Part shown: positions 1 through 9,307 of the stretch, piece after piece
How the letters are laid out: every line of letters begins with the position of its first letter
Numbering within the stretch: the first letter of the stretch is position 1
Assembly (NCBI GenBank): GCA_020544565.1
Contig: CP078014.1
Span: 2,234,016 to 2,298,015 of the forward strand
Source of the DNA: Bradyrhizobiaceae bacterium
GTDB lineage: Bacteria > Pseudomonadota > Alphaproteobacteria > Rhizobiales > Xanthobacteraceae
Length of the DNA stretch: 64,000 nucleotides
Reading direction: 5' to 3'
The notes under the pieces: generated by a model
What the model saw: the letters and a program-made list of their open reading frames with translations, nothing else
The model's database searches: none
What the model was told of the DNA's origin: nothing
Made by a program: the position numbers and the translations under genes

Positions 1-1702
1 CAATTCGGGTCACCTTGGCTTTGAGCTTTTGCGCGGCGTGATAGCACGCGCCGCCCATCATGATGGCCATGCGGCTGCCGACCGGCGTATTAGACGGAAG
101 GCTGGCCAGCGAATCCGGCCGCACAATGCGAATCTTGTCCGGATCGATTTCCAGCACTTCGCCGACCACCGTGGCGGCGAGAGTCTCGTGCCCCTGCCCC
201 GATGAAGTGGTGTGAATGGTCACTGTGACGAAGCCGAGGCCGTCCACATTGATGCGGCACGAATCCATCCATGTGGTGGTGGTGTTCTTCTCGTTGAGCA
301 GCGGCTCGAACGACGAATTGCCGCCACTCGGCTCAAGGCAGGCGGACACACCGATACCGGCCATCATGCCTCGCGCGCGAAGCTCGTCTCGCTCCTTCAC
401 CAGCGCCTCGTAATCCGCACTGGTCAGGACCTTGTCGACAACCGTGTGATAGTCGCCGCTGTCGTAGCGCGTTCCGCTCGGGATCAGGTAAGGAAATTCA
501 TGGCTGCGAATGAAATTGCGGCGGCGAACCTCGATGCGATCCAGCCCCACGGCTTCAGCCACCTTGTCGATCGCGGTTTCGATCGCATAATTGGTGGGCG
601 ACTGGCCGAAACCGCGCACCGCTTCCTGCGCCGCCTTGTTCGACATGGTCGCCATGGCGCGGTACTGCACGCTCTCGATCTTGTAAGGACCGACGATCGC
701 ACCGATCGGCTTGCCGAGCTGGAACGGCGAGCGCCCGGCATAAGCGCCGACATTGTCGAGCGCACGCATCTTCATCGATTTGACAATGCCCTCATCATTG
801 AAGGCGATGTCCACGTCGAACAGCCGCTCCGGTCCGTGCGCATCACCGGCGCGCATGTTCTCGAGCCGGTCCTCGATCAGGCGCACCGGCCGATTGAGGA
901 TGCGGGAGAGATGCGACGCCAGAACCGTGTGCTTGATGCCGCGCTTGACGCCATAACTGCCGCCGACATCGACGTCATGATGCACGCGCACGTTATTGGT
1001 CGGAATGCGCAAGGCGCGGGAAATCTGGTCGGGATATTTCGGCATCTGGATCGAGGCCCAGACATCGAGCATGTCGCGCCAGGCATCCCACTTCGCCACC
1101 ACCCCGAAGGTCTCGATCGGCACCGTGGAATTGCGGCCCCACTTCACCCGAAACGACAGATGCCGCGGGCTTTCCGCGAAATGCCTGTCCACCTCGCCCC
1201 AGACGAATGTCTTGTCGAGCAGCACGTTGGTGCCGTGCTCGGGATGCACGTTCGGACTGGCGTCCGTAATCGCTTCCTCGGCATCGATAACATAAGGCAG
1301 CGGTTCGTATGCGACGCGCACTTTTTCAGCCGCGTCCTCGGCCTGTGCGCGGGTCTCGGCCACGACCGCCACCACCCACTCACCGGCATAACGCACCTGG
1401 CCGACCGCGAGCGGATAGCGCCGCACCTTCGGCGTATCGAGACCGTTCATCAGCGGATCAACGGCCTTGACCAGTTCCTCGCCCGTGAGCGCATAGACCA
1501 CGCCCGGCATCTTCAGCGCCTCGGTCGTATCGATCGAGGCGATGCGCGCCGCCGGATATTGCGACGGCACGAGAGCGACGTGCAGCATATCATCGAGAAC
1601 GATATCGGCGACGTAACGGCCGCCGCCAACAACGAAACGCCGGTCCTCCCGAACCCGCCGATTCGACGAGACGAATTTCAGTTTTGGCGAATGTGCGCTC
1701 AT
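1..1702 (-). CDS. Molybdopterin-binding large subunit of a xanthine dehydrogenase/CO dehydrogenase-family hydroxylase (3' end beyond window)
   Basis: The reading frame is open from the ATG at 1702 to the window edge, about 567 residues of an expected 760-790. The N-terminal part is the aldehyde oxidase a/b hammerhead domain and the rest is the molybdopterin-binding domain. The loop that carries AYRCSFR in true CO dehydrogenase here reads AVRGFGQ, so this is not a CODH; it should hydroxylate an organic substrate such as a heterocycle, aldehyde or acyl-CoA. Its ATG overlaps the stop of the 2Fe-2S subunit gene (ATGA), so the two are translationally coupled. The substrate cannot be read from sequence. 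Confidence 0.9.
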   Translation of the reverse strand, partial: MSAHSPKLKFVSSNRRVREDRRFVVGGGRYVADIVLDDMLHVALVPSQYPAARIASIDTTEALKMPGVVYALTGEELVKAVDPLMNGLDTPKVRRYPLAVGQVRYAGEWVVAVVAETRAQAEDAAEKVRVAYEPLPYVIDAEEAITDASPNVHPEHGTNVLLDKTFVWGEVDRHFAESPRHLSFRVKWGRNSTVPIETFGVVAKWDAWRDMLDVWASIQMPKYPDQISRALRIPTNNVRVHHDVDVGGSYGVKRGIKHTVLASHLSRILNRPVRLIEDRLENMRAGDAHGPERLFDVDIAFNDEGIVKSMKMRALDNVGAYAGRSPFQLGKPIGAIVGPYKIESVQYRAMATMSNKAAQEAVRGFGQSPTNYAIETAIDKVAEAVGLDRIEVRRRNFIRSHEFPYLIPSGTRYDSGDYHTVVDKVLTSADYEALVKERDELRARGMMAGIGVSACLEPSGGNSSFEPLLNEKNTTTTWMDSCRINVDGLGFVTVTIHTTSSGQGHETLAATVVGEVLEIDPDKIRIVRPDSLASLPSNTPVGSRMAIMMGGACYHAAQKLKAKVTRI

Positions 1703-2244
1703 CGGCCACCTCCATGAACCCCGGCGGCCTCAGCCTTGTCGCTGATCCGGTTCGTCTCGGTCACGCGCGGACTGTTGGCCTTGCGTAGACGCTCGGCCGC
1801 GAGTTCGATGGCTTCGATGATCTGGCCGTAGCCGGTGCAGCGGCAGATATTCCCGGAAATCGCGTCGACGATATCCTCGCGGGTCGGCTCCAGCGTGCTT
1901 TCAAGGAGCGAATGAGCCGTCAGGATCATCCCGGGCGTGCAATAACCGCATTGCATGCCGTGCGTTTCACAAAACGCGTCCTGAATGACACCCAATTCGC
2001 CGGGGGCGGGAGCAAGCCCTTCAATGGTGGTGATCTCGTAGCCATCGGCCTGCGCGGCGAACATCAGGCAGGAGCGCACCGGCGCGCCGTCAAGAAGGAT
2101 GGTGCAGGCACCGCAAACGCCATGTTCGCAGCCGGTGTGGCTGCCAACAAGCGCGAGGTCCTCGCGAAGCGTGTCCAGCAGCGTCTTTCGCGGCTCGACA
2201 TCGACCTCACGATGACGACCATTGACCGTGAGAGAAACCTTCAT
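1699..2244 (-). CDS. 2Fe-2S subunit of a molybdenum hydroxylase (CoxS/XdhC-like small subunit)
   Basis: A 181-residue protein with the two-cluster layout of this family. A plant-type 2Fe-2S domain has Cys39, 44, 47 and 59, and a four-helix domain holds the second cluster with Cys99, 102, 134 and 136 (CGYC and CRC motifs). It passes electrons from the molybdenum site in the large subunit to FAD in the medium subunit. The C-terminal 25 residues extend past the usual end. It overlaps both neighbours by 4 bp, giving operon order FAD subunit, 2Fe-2S subunit, molybdopterin subunit. Confidence 0.93.
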   Translation of the reverse strand: MKVSLTVNGRHREVDVEPRKTLLDTLREDLALVGSHTGCEHGVCGACTILLDGAPVRSCLMFAAQADGYEITTIEGLAPAPGELGVIQDAFCETHGMQCGYCTPGMILTAHSLLESTLEPTREDIVDAISGNICRCTGYGQIIEAIELAAERLRKANSPRVTETNRISDKAEAAGVHGGGR

Positions 2245-3137
2245 TGCGCTCCTCCGTGAGCCGCGCGATCACTGCCGCTTCGCGCCTCCTTGATCGCATC
2301 CTCAAGCGCCCGCGCTCCCAGCGTGACAGCGACGCGCATGCGATATTCCGCCGAGGCGTGCAGATCGCTTGTCGGCTCAAGCACCTGGGCCGCTTCGCGC
2401 ACCATCTCGACAATCGCCGCCTGATCGAGCGGCCCACCGACAAGCCCCGACACGTCGAGGCGCACGGCGCGATCACCGACCCCGCCGATACCCAGCGCGG
2501 CATCCACGCACTGGCCATCGTCGTCCAGCGCGACCTGCGCGGCCGCCGCAACGAATGCAAAATCCGACTGCCGCGCGCTGACTTCATGAAATCCCGTACC
2601 CACCCGCGCATGACGCCAGATCGGGAAACGCACAGCGGTGACGCAATCGCCCGGCATCACGGCGGTCAGCATCGGCCCGATGAAGAAATCATCGGCGGGC
2701 ATCGCAGAAACGCCGTCGGGATTCGTGATCTCGATCTCTCCCTGCAGCGTCACCGCAACAAGCGGAATCTCCGCCGACGGGTCGGCATGAGCCACCGAAC
2801 CGCCCACGGTTCCGCGATTGCGCGTCGGCGGATGCCCGACCCACGGCAACGCCCTGGCAAGCAACGGCAATGCCGCTCGCGCGGCCGCACTGCGCTCGAC
2901 CTGGACCTGACGCGTCGTCGCACCGATGGCGAGCACGTCACCCCCGACACGAATGCCGTTCAGTTCCGGCAGACGATAGATATCGACAAGCCGGGCCGGG
3001 CGCGCGAGGCGCATCGCCAGCATCGGAATCAAGGTCTGGCCGCCCGAGATGACCCGCGCATCCTCATCCGCGGCAAGCAACTCGCAGGCTTCAGCGATCG
3101 ATCCCGGTCTGACATATTCAAAGGGAGCTGGCTTCAT
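2241..3137 (-). CDS. FAD-binding medium subunit of a molybdenum hydroxylase (CoxM-like)
   Basis: A 298-residue protein of normal length. The N-terminal PCMH-type FAD domain shows the family's glycine-rich stretches (SGGQTLIPML near residue 33 and RNRGTVGGSVAHADPSAE near residue 108). The C-terminal CO-dehydrogenase flavoprotein domain follows. It takes electrons from the 2Fe-2S subunit. The start ATG at 3137 is 53 bp after the stop of the NIPSNAP gene on the same strand. Its stop overlaps the next gene. Confidence 0.92.
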   Translation of the reverse strand: MKPAPFEYVRPGSIAEACELLAADEDARVISGGQTLIPMLAMRLARPARLVDIYRLPELNGIRVGGDVLAIGATTRQVQVERSAAARAALPLLARALPWVGHPPTRNRGTVGGSVAHADPSAEIPLVAVTLQGEIEITNPDGVSAMPADDFFIGPMLTAVMPGDCVTAVRFPIWRHARVGTGFHEVSARQSDFAFVAAAAQVALDDDGQCVDAALGIGGVGDRAVRLDVSGLVGGPLDQAAIVEMVREAAQVLEPTSDLHASAEYRMRVAVTLGARALEDAIKEARSGSDRAAHGGAQ

Positions 3138-3190
3138 CGGCTTTCTTTCACGCTTGATGCCTTCGACATGGCATCACGATGCAAGAGTAA

Positions 3191-3526
3191 CTATCCCAGC
3201 AGCAGGCCGGCCACGGCTGGCGACAACACCGAGACCGTCTGATTTTTCAGCAGCGGGCCATTCACTTCAGAAGCGGCCTTGATCTCGCGCCATTCGGTGT
3301 CAGCCCCGAACCCGGCCCATGCCTTGGTGCGATCGTCTTCGGACTTGAAGCGCGTCAGATAGGTCAGACGGCCATCTTCCGCCGGCGCCTCGAACACGCC
3401 GATCAACTCGATGCCGTGCCGCGGAAGGCGAGGCACCACATGCTCCTTGAAGCGCGCTCTCATGGCCTGCGCCTTGCCCTCAACAGCCTCATACACGCGA
3501 ATTTCGTAGATCAAGGCACTCTCCAT
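3191..3526 (-). CDS. NIPSNAP family protein
   Basis: A protein of 111 residues opening MESALIYEIRVYE, the signature start of the NIPSNAP dimeric alpha-beta barrel family. A GTG at 3538 could add four residues; neither start has a convincing ribosome site. Such proteins are often linked to catabolic operons, but no reaction is established. It lies upstream of the molybdenum hydroxylase genes and is divergent from a MocR-type regulator, so it probably opens this operon and may be controlled by that regulator. Confidence 0.75.
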   Translation of the reverse strand: MESALIYEIRVYEAVEGKAQAMRARFKEHVVPRLPRHGIELIGVFEAPAEDGRLTYLTRFKSEDDRTKAWAGFGADTEWREIKAASEVNGPLLKNQTVSVLSPAVAGLLLG

Positions 3527-3717
3527 CTGCTTGCGCACTTCGCCGCGATAAAATCAAAACAGAGAGCAATGTCAAATTTATTCTAGTTCAATTGTGGATT
3601 ATGCCGATACTTGCACTGCAACAATGGTGATATGCGTTGAAAATAACGAAAAATCGGGAGAAATTCACCGATTGCTCGATGTTGATTGCAACAATATAAG
3701 AATTGTACTACTCCGAC
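3527..3717. promoter_or_regulatory. Divergent promoter region between the NIPSNAP-molybdenum hydroxylase operon and the MocR regulator
   Basis: This AT-rich gap of 191 bp separates two divergent transcription units. It holds a direct repeat TGCAACAAT at 3617-3625 and 3687-3695, 70 bp apart. MocR/GntR proteins often bind direct repeats beside their own gene, so these are candidate operators. The assignment is an inference from position and spacing; no other copies were searched for. Confidence 0.4.
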
Positions 3718-5127
3718 ATGCCCACCCTGCAGGATATTGCCGCCGTGCCTCACCAGCTCTCGAACGAATGGATCCCCACTCTCCCTGATGCGCCAGGACC
3801 ACGTTATCTCGCGTTTGTGCGCTCGCTGGAAAAGGACATCGAGGCCGGGAGTCTGAAGCCCGGCACGCGCCTGCTGCCTCAGCGCGACATGGCGGCTCAA
3901 CTTGGGCTCAGTGTCGGGACGATCTCCAAAGCCTATGCGGAAGCGGAATCCCGCGGGCTTATTTCGGGCGAAGTCGGCCGCGGCACATTCGTTCAGCGTC
4001 GGCGCCCTGCGACGATGACCGAAAGCCCCTCCTCCACCCTCAATCTCGCTCTCAACGTCCCGCCGCGCACGGGCGAAGACGAACTGATTGCGTCCATCCT
4101 CCAGGATGTCATGGCCGATGGCGCGTTAAAGCGCTTGCTCGGCTATCTGCCGCATCAAGGCGTTCTGCATCATCGCGACAGCATGGTCGGGTGGCTGGCG
4201 CAGCTCGGCATGCCCACCACGACCGACCATTTGTTCATCACCCATGGCGGACAACACGGCCTCTCGATCGCCATGGGGATGGTGACGGCTCCGAATGGCG
4301 TAGTGCTGACCGAGCGCTTCACGTACTCAGGCATGATCGCGCTTTCAGCGCAGAACGGCTATCGCTTGCACGGTGTGGATTGCGATAGGCACGGCTTGTT
4401 GCCCGATGCGCTGGACCGCGCCTTTACGGAGACAAAAGCGAGAGTGCTGTTCTCCATGCCCACGCTGCAAACACCGACCGGCACGACGATGCCGATCGCG
4501 CGACGGCATGAAATTGCAGAGATCATCCGGCGCCATGATGCTTACCTTCTGGAGGATGACGCCTACGCCTTCCTTTTTCCGGCGCCCCCGGCGCCGATTT
4601 CAACCCTCCTGCCCGAGCGAAGCTTCTACATCGTGAGCTTTGCGAAATGTCTGGCGCCAGGCTTGCGCATTGCAGCCATGGTCGTGCCTGATCAATTCCG
4701 CGATCGCTGCAACAATGCCGTTCGCGCCACCGGCTGGATGGCCTCGCCCCTGATGGCGGAAGTGGTCACGCGCATGATCCACAGCGGGGACCTGCAAAGG
4801 CAAGTACGCCTCAAACGCGAGGAAGCGATACGTCGGAACGCCATCGCCGATGACGTGCTCGGCAACTGGCTTCCGGTCATCTCGGACATCCCGGGTTTTC
4901 ACCGCTGGCTGCCGATACCCGCCGGGCGCACGCTGATTGCGCTGGTGGCGCAAGCAGCGCAATCGGGCATCACAATCGCGCCCCCGGGCGCCCTTCAGCA
5001 GGTCGATCGCGGCACGCTCGGCGTTCGCCTTTGCCTCGGTCATCCGAGCACTCATGACGAGCTGAAACGGGCGTTCATCGAGCTTCGGAGAATCCTGGAG
5101 ACGGCCGAGGAAATCTCGTTTGTCTGA
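3718..5127 (+). CDS. MocR-family transcriptional regulator (GntR DNA-binding domain fused to class I aminotransferase domain)
   Basis: A 469-residue regulator. Residues about 25-100 form a GntR winged helix (LPQRDMAAQLGLSVGTISKAY). The remainder is a fold-type I PLP domain with the Schiff-base lysine at about residue 310 in SFAKCLAPGLR. Members usually sense a PLP adduct of an amine or amino acid rather than transaminate. The ATG at 3718 is preferred; a TTG 15 bp upstream is in frame. It is divergent from the NIPSNAP/molybdenum hydroxylase operon, its most likely target. Confidence 0.9.
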   Translation: MPTLQDIAAVPHQLSNEWIPTLPDAPGPRYLAFVRSLEKDIEAGSLKPGTRLLPQRDMAAQLGLSVGTISKAYAEAESRGLISGEVGRGTFVQRRRPATMTESPSSTLNLALNVPPRTGEDELIASILQDVMADGALKRLLGYLPHQGVLHHRDSMVGWLAQLGMPTTTDHLFITHGGQHGLSIAMGMVTAPNGVVLTERFTYSGMIALSAQNGYRLHGVDCDRHGLLPDALDRAFTETKARVLFSMPTLQTPTGTTMPIARRHEIAEIIRRHDAYLLEDDAYAFLFPAPPAPISTLLPERSFYIVSFAKCLAPGLRIAAMVVPDQFRDRCNNAVRATGWMASPLMAEVVTRMIHSGDLQRQVRLKREEAIRRNAIADDVLGNWLPVISDIPGFHRWLPIPAGRTLIALVAQAAQSGITIAPPGALQQVDRGTLGVRLCLGHPSTHDELKRAFIELRRILETAEEISFV

Positions 5128-5190
5128 AGAGTTCACCAGAACCATTGCAAAGCGCCGCAACCGTTTCGAACCCGATGGTCATGTGAGAGA

Positions 5191-6090
5191 ATGATTGAAC
5201 TGCGACAGTTCAAACAGTTCATTGTCGTCGCGGAGGAACTCAGCTTCCGCCGCGCGGCGGATCGGCTCAACATGGCACAGCCGCCTCTGACCGCCACGAT
5301 CAAGCGGCTCGAAGACGCCATCGGCGCGACGCTGATCGAACGCACCAACCGGATAGACCGGCTAACGGAAGCCGGACGGGTTTTCCTCGAAGAAGCACGC
5401 AAGGCCGTCAGTCAGGCCGATCAGGCCATTTTGGCCGCGCAGCGCGCCGGCGCCGGCTTGACAGGTGCGCTGCGCGTTACGTTCGTCGCCAGCGCTGCCC
5501 GCGAAATCCTGCCGTCGATTCTGCTGCGGTTTCGCGAACACTGTCCCGCCGTCAGACTCGAACTGCGAGAAGCAATGACAGCACAGCAGATCGACCTGCT
5601 GAATGCGCAGGAGGTTGATCTCGGCTTTGTCATTCCGCCCCTTCAGAATGCCGACAACCTCAACAGTGAAGTCGTTGCCCGCTTTGGCCTGGTTGCAGCC
5701 CTTCCCGAAGGACACCCGCTCGCGCGGTATGAGCAGATTCAACTGTCCGACCTCGCCCGCGATCCGTGGATACTGTTTTCCGCGCGCCAGGGCCCGGGTC
5801 TTCACCGGATCATTCTCGACGCCTGCGCGCGGTCAGGATTTACGCCGAATATCGGACAGGAAGCTCCGCAAATGGAGACCATCGTCAATCTCGTGGCGGG
5901 TGGAATGGGAGTTGCCCTGGTCTCAAGAGCGCTCGCAACAGGCGGGCGCAAGGGCGTTGCGTTCCGGGAATTGACCGGACCCGGATCGCCGGTGGAATTC
6001 GAACTGGCTGTCGCCTACGCGCAGTCGTCTTCCATCGTCGATGCATTCATTGCGGCCACGAGGCAGTATGCGGAGGTGACGGCCTCCTGA
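5191..6090 (+). CDS. LysR-family transcriptional regulator
   Basis: A 299-residue protein of standard length. The N-terminal winged helix reads MIELRQFKQFIVVAEELSFRRAADRLNMAQPPLTATIKRLE. A LysR substrate-binding domain from about residue 90 resembles those of regulators of aromatic acid degradation (CbnR/BenM type). It lies 63 bp after the MocR gene on the same strand and converges on the exporter gene downstream. Its target and inducer are not evident here. Confidence 0.92.
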   Translation: MIELRQFKQFIVVAEELSFRRAADRLNMAQPPLTATIKRLEDAIGATLIERTNRIDRLTEAGRVFLEEARKAVSQADQAILAAQRAGAGLTGALRVTFVASAAREILPSILLRFREHCPAVRLELREAMTAQQIDLLNAQEVDLGFVIPPLQNADNLNSEVVARFGLVAALPEGHPLARYEQIQLSDLARDPWILFSARQGPGLHRIILDACARSGFTPNIGQEAPQMETIVNLVAGGMGVALVSRALATGGRKGVAFRELTGPGSPVEFELAVAYAQSSSIVDAFIAATRQYAEVTAS

Positions 6091-6101
6091 GTTGCCGGCC
6101 G

Positions 6102-7124
6102 TCAGACCCCGCCATCGAGCCGGACACGCAGGATATCGGCAAGGACCGGCGGTATCCTCAAGACCGCCAGCAGATAATCCGTATGCATCGACACGCCGAT
6201 CGATCCGATCACTGCGACGATCGAACCAACGATCACTGCCGCGTTCATGACTTCATAGTCCCGGTTCAGCAGCTGCGACAGCAGAATTCTGAATATCAGC
6301 GAAAGCTGCAGGATCGGCGTGACCACCATCAGCGGTGCGACAGCGAGCGACGCATAAACAAAACCATGAGAGGCCGCGACGAGGGCTGCGGCCGCGGCAA
6401 ACCATGTCGCGCTGTGGCGATTGACGGTTCGTATGCTTCGCCGCAGTGGTGCCAGCAGGCAAACAAGAACAAGCAGGACGATGGTCGCAGTTGCATAGGC
6501 GATGACGCCTCCCGCGATGATGTTCTTGACCGGCGTGCTTTCGAAGGCCGCCCGCACCAGCAACGGCGCGACGCCATACGCGATTGCCGCCCCGAGACCG
6601 CACATCACCCCCGGCAGATATCGCGGCTTGAATACCGGCTTGGCATTTATCGGTGGGTTCGTCGTCGTCGCCTGCGGTCCCCCCGATGCCGACGACCCGG
6701 ATTTATGCAACTGGGTGCCGAACGAGCCGCCGAGCATCAACACCGTGCCGATGGCCTGCAAAACCGTGAATTCCTCCTTGAGCAGAACCACAGCGAGCAG
6801 CATGGTTACAATGACCTGAAGCTGCACCACGGGCGCAGAGATATTAACGCCCACAAGCCTGTTGGCTTCGTAATTGAAATAGCGACCGACGACAAACTGC
6901 AGCACGCCCTGTGACGCCAGCCAGCAGGCCGCGGCAAAGGGAAAGGAATTGATCGACCAGATCTCCCCGGTGATGATCGCCATAACCAGAAAGCACAGAC
7001 CACCCAACGGCACGGTCAAGGCGATCGCCTGCACGGCCGTTCCGGTCAGCACGCCGCGGCGCATCGCGGCGTTGTTCATGGCAAACGTCAGCGCCGCCAG
7101 CGTTGCGTAAATAGCCCCAAGCAT
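6102..7124 (-). CDS. EamA/DMT-family membrane transporter
   Basis: A 340-residue integral membrane protein with about ten hydrophobic helices in two repeated halves, the layout of drug/metabolite transporters. A hydrophilic linker near residues 135-165 (SGSSASGGPQATTTNPP) splits the halves. It is convergent with the LysR gene, 11 bp apart. The substrate is unknown. Confidence 0.85.
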   Translation of the reverse strand: MLGAIYATLAALTFAMNNAAMRRGVLTGTAVQAIALTVPLGGLCFLVMAIITGEIWSINSFPFAAACWLASQGVLQFVVGRYFNYEANRLVGVNISAPVVQLQVIVTMLLAVVLLKEEFTVLQAIGTVLMLGGSFGTQLHKSGSSASGGPQATTTNPPINAKPVFKPRYLPGVMCGLGAAIAYGVAPLLVRAAFESTPVKNIIAGGVIAYATATIVLLVLVCLLAPLRRSIRTVNRHSATWFAAAAALVAASHGFVYASLAVAPLMVVTPILQLSLIFRILLSQLLNRDYEVMNAAVIVGSIVAVIGSIGVSMHTDYLLAVLRIPPVLADILRVRLDGGV

Positions 7125-7490
7125 GGGTCCGGTTTCCGGAGTGAGATCAAGACGCCCTGCGCTTCCCGTCAGCGACTCAACGCGTCAGCGAGCTTGCTTT
7201 TGACCGATCGTGCGATATTTCGCACCTGCATTTCAATCATATGGCGAGGGCTATTTTTGCATACATCGCAAGACGGTGCGCGGGGACCAATCACCCCGAT
7301 GGCCGAAGGCGCCATGAAAGCCCCTGTGAATGCATCGTCCGGGTTGCCAGGCAATCGTGAGCAAAGCCGATGTTGACCTTGAAGAGGATCAAACAGTGAT
7401 CACGCGCCAAATTTGACAGCGCGCTGACAAAACAGGCCGGCATGTTCACATGCCGGCCTGCGATCGCTTAACCTTTCACGTGCGCCATGA
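7125..7490. other. Non-coding region with a small palindrome and a terminator hairpin
   Basis: No credible gene lies in these 366 bp. A perfect inverted repeat GTGCGA-TATT-TCGCAC sits at 7210-7225, 86 bp upstream of the EamA exporter start, and could be an operator for it. A separate hairpin at 7434-7459 serves the minus-strand gene ending at 7491. Confidence 0.4.
7428..7459 (-). terminator. Rho-independent terminator after the Rieske-chimera operon
   Basis: An 11-bp perfect stem (AGGCCGGCATG / CATGCCGGCCT) with a 4-nt loop at 7434-7459. Read on the minus strand it is followed by GTTTTGTC. It lies 32 bp beyond the stop of the minus-strand chimeric gene. Confidence 0.65.
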
Positions 7491-8951
7491 TTACTCCGGC
7501 GGAATATTCGCCTTCTTCACGACAGCGGCCCATCGCTCGATTTCACTATCAACGAACGCGCGGAATTCGTCGCCGTAGAGATGGCCGGGTTCGACGCCCA
7601 TTTCGGCCAGCTTCTTCCTGACTTCCGGAGATTCATTCACCTCCTTCATCGCCGCAACCAGCTTCTGGTAGATCGGCGAGTTATTCGCCTGCGGCATATA
7701 GAGGCCGAACCAGGCTTGTACATTGAAGCCCTTCACGCCTGATTCATCGAGCGTCGGAACATCGGGAAGCTGCGGTGACCGCTTCAAGCCTGTCAACGCC
7801 AGAACACGCACCAGCCCTCCCTTGGACGCGTTCACAACCGTCGGGAGAGAGTCGAAGAGCATGGGGATATGGCCGCCGATCAGATCGTTCATGGCAGGGC
7901 CATTCCCCTTGTAGGGAATATGGGCAATATCGACGCCGGCCATCTGCTTGAACAATTCACCCGACAGATGATTGGCGCTTCCGGTTCCGGCAGAACCGAA
8001 CGAATACTTGCCCGGATTCTTTTTGAGAATCGCGATCAGCTCAGAAATGTTCTTTGCCGGAAAATCCTTGTTCACCAAAATGGCGTTGGGAGCAGCCGCA
8101 ACCAGCGCAATCGGCGACAGGTCCTTTTTGGTATCGTAAGGAATGCTCTTGTAGAGACTCGGCGTAATCACATGGTGTGTCGCCGTCAACAGCAACACCG
8201 CACCGTCCGGCGGTGAGCGCACCACCGGCTCGGTACCGATAATGCCGGACGCGCCCGGCTTGTTCTCGATGTAGGTCGTGACACCAAGCTTGTCTCCGAG
8301 AGCCTTGTAGCGTGTGCTGGTGACGCAAAAACCGATCACACCCTTCTGGTCGCCGAACTCCTGAACCGCGCGCTCCGCCTCCTTCGGTGTGTTGAAGGGC
8401 AGATAGATCAAGGTTTTGATGCGATCATCGGCCGACAAGATCCTGTCGGCCATCCAGCGGTTATATGCCCGGCCCAGCCAGACCTCCATTTCGGTCTGGG
8501 GATGCATGCCGAGAAACAGCATCGGTGTCGGAAACACCACCATGTTGTCGACACCCAGCGAGTTCATCGCACGGCGCGTCAATGTCACATCGCGATGAAC
8601 GTCAGTTTCTTCAACCTTTTCGCGCTGATCGTCCTGATGCGGAATTCGTCCGCCGACGGACTGATAGCGAAGGCCGAGATCGCCATTCAAGCCATAGGGG
8701 GGCGCGCCGATGCGCTCCAACTGATAGCGCATCGCATTATCGCGGATCACAGGATCCTCGATATACGTCACCACTTCCTTCCAGGAGACGGTCTCGACAT
8801 GGTGGGCATCGATGTCGACGACGAACCAATCCTCAAGGCCGCGCTGGATGGCGGTCTTTCTCGCATGATCCAGCACGTCACGCGTGTCGGTATAGACGTC
8901 GATCTGCTGGGTCTTCGCATATTCGGGGCCGAACGTTTCCCGCTTATTCAT
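7491..8951 (-). pseudogene. Chimeric gene: N-terminal half of an amidohydrolase fused in frame to the C-terminal part of a Bug/TctC solute-binding protein
   Basis: The reading frame from ATG 8951 gives 486 residues but joins two unrelated families. Residues 1 to about 214 (8951 to about 8310) are an amidohydrolase-2/ACMSD-type metal-dependent hydrolase beginning MNKRETFGPEY, with the metal motif VDIDAHH; its second half, with the remaining metal ligands, is missing. From about 8305 to 7491 the protein is a tripartite tricarboxylate transporter binding protein (YIENKPGASGIIGTEPV, then VNKDFPAKNISELIA) lacking its signal peptide and first 70-80 residues. The join lies in KALGDKLG. A two-gene in-frame deletion or a misassembly would explain this. 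The start is fixed by a TAATG overlap with the gene upstream. Neither half should be functional. Confidence 0.85.
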
Positions 8952-9307
8952 TACGGTTGTCCTTGAACGTAAGTGTCTTCGTCGGGGCGCCGGCGATACC
9001 ACAGCGCCAACTCCATCGGGCTGAGATGAAGTGCGCGCAACATTTCCGCGACCGCAGAGAGCAATTCCGTCGGCGTCATCTCGCTGTCGCGCTCGCCGGC
9101 GATCGGCTTGAAGGTTCGTTCCTCGCCATCGGATTTCGCAACGTACAGGCGAATGGCGGCCGTCAGAATATTGGCGACGGATTCATCGGACACCCGGCTT
9201 GCCTGCCCGCTCTCGACGAGTTCGCGCGACGCCCGCAACAGATCCGGCGCGATGGAATCAATCCAGCCGTATTGATCGTTGCGTCGGTTGTCATTGGATG
9301 ACGACAT
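8951..9307 (-). CDS. Small conserved protein of unknown function between Rieske ferredoxin and amidohydrolase genes
   Basis: A 118-residue hydrophilic protein starting MSSSNDNRRNDQYGWIDS. It has no membrane segment and no cysteine cluster, and I do not recognise a family. Its start overlaps the end of the Rieske gene by 17 bp and its stop overlaps the next ATG (TAATG), so the three genes are translationally coupled. The C-terminal half (LHLSPMELALWYRRRP) looks helical. Its place between a ferredoxin and a hydrolase suggests an accessory subunit of one catabolic enzyme, which is inference only. Confidence 0.7.
   Translation of the reverse strand: MSSSNDNRRNDQYGWIDSIAPDLLRASRELVESGQASRVSDESVANILTAAIRLYVAKSDGEERTFKPIAGERDSEMTPTELLSAVAEMLRALHLSPMELALWYRRRPDEDTYVQGQP

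Noticed and set aside
212-1717. Long plus-strand open frame over the molybdopterin subunit (similar long frames at 40587-42986, 55256-57022 and 61944-63290)
   Set aside because: These are antisense shadows of real genes in high-GC DNA. They are rich in Arg, His and Ala and lack ribosome sites and domains.
1-3137. Carbon monoxide dehydrogenase (cox) operon, and likewise the set at 38684-42956
   Set aside because: Both large subunits lack the AYRCSFR active-site loop of true form I CODH (AVRGFGQ and AYRAVARP instead). They are kept as molybdenum hydroxylases of unknown substrate.
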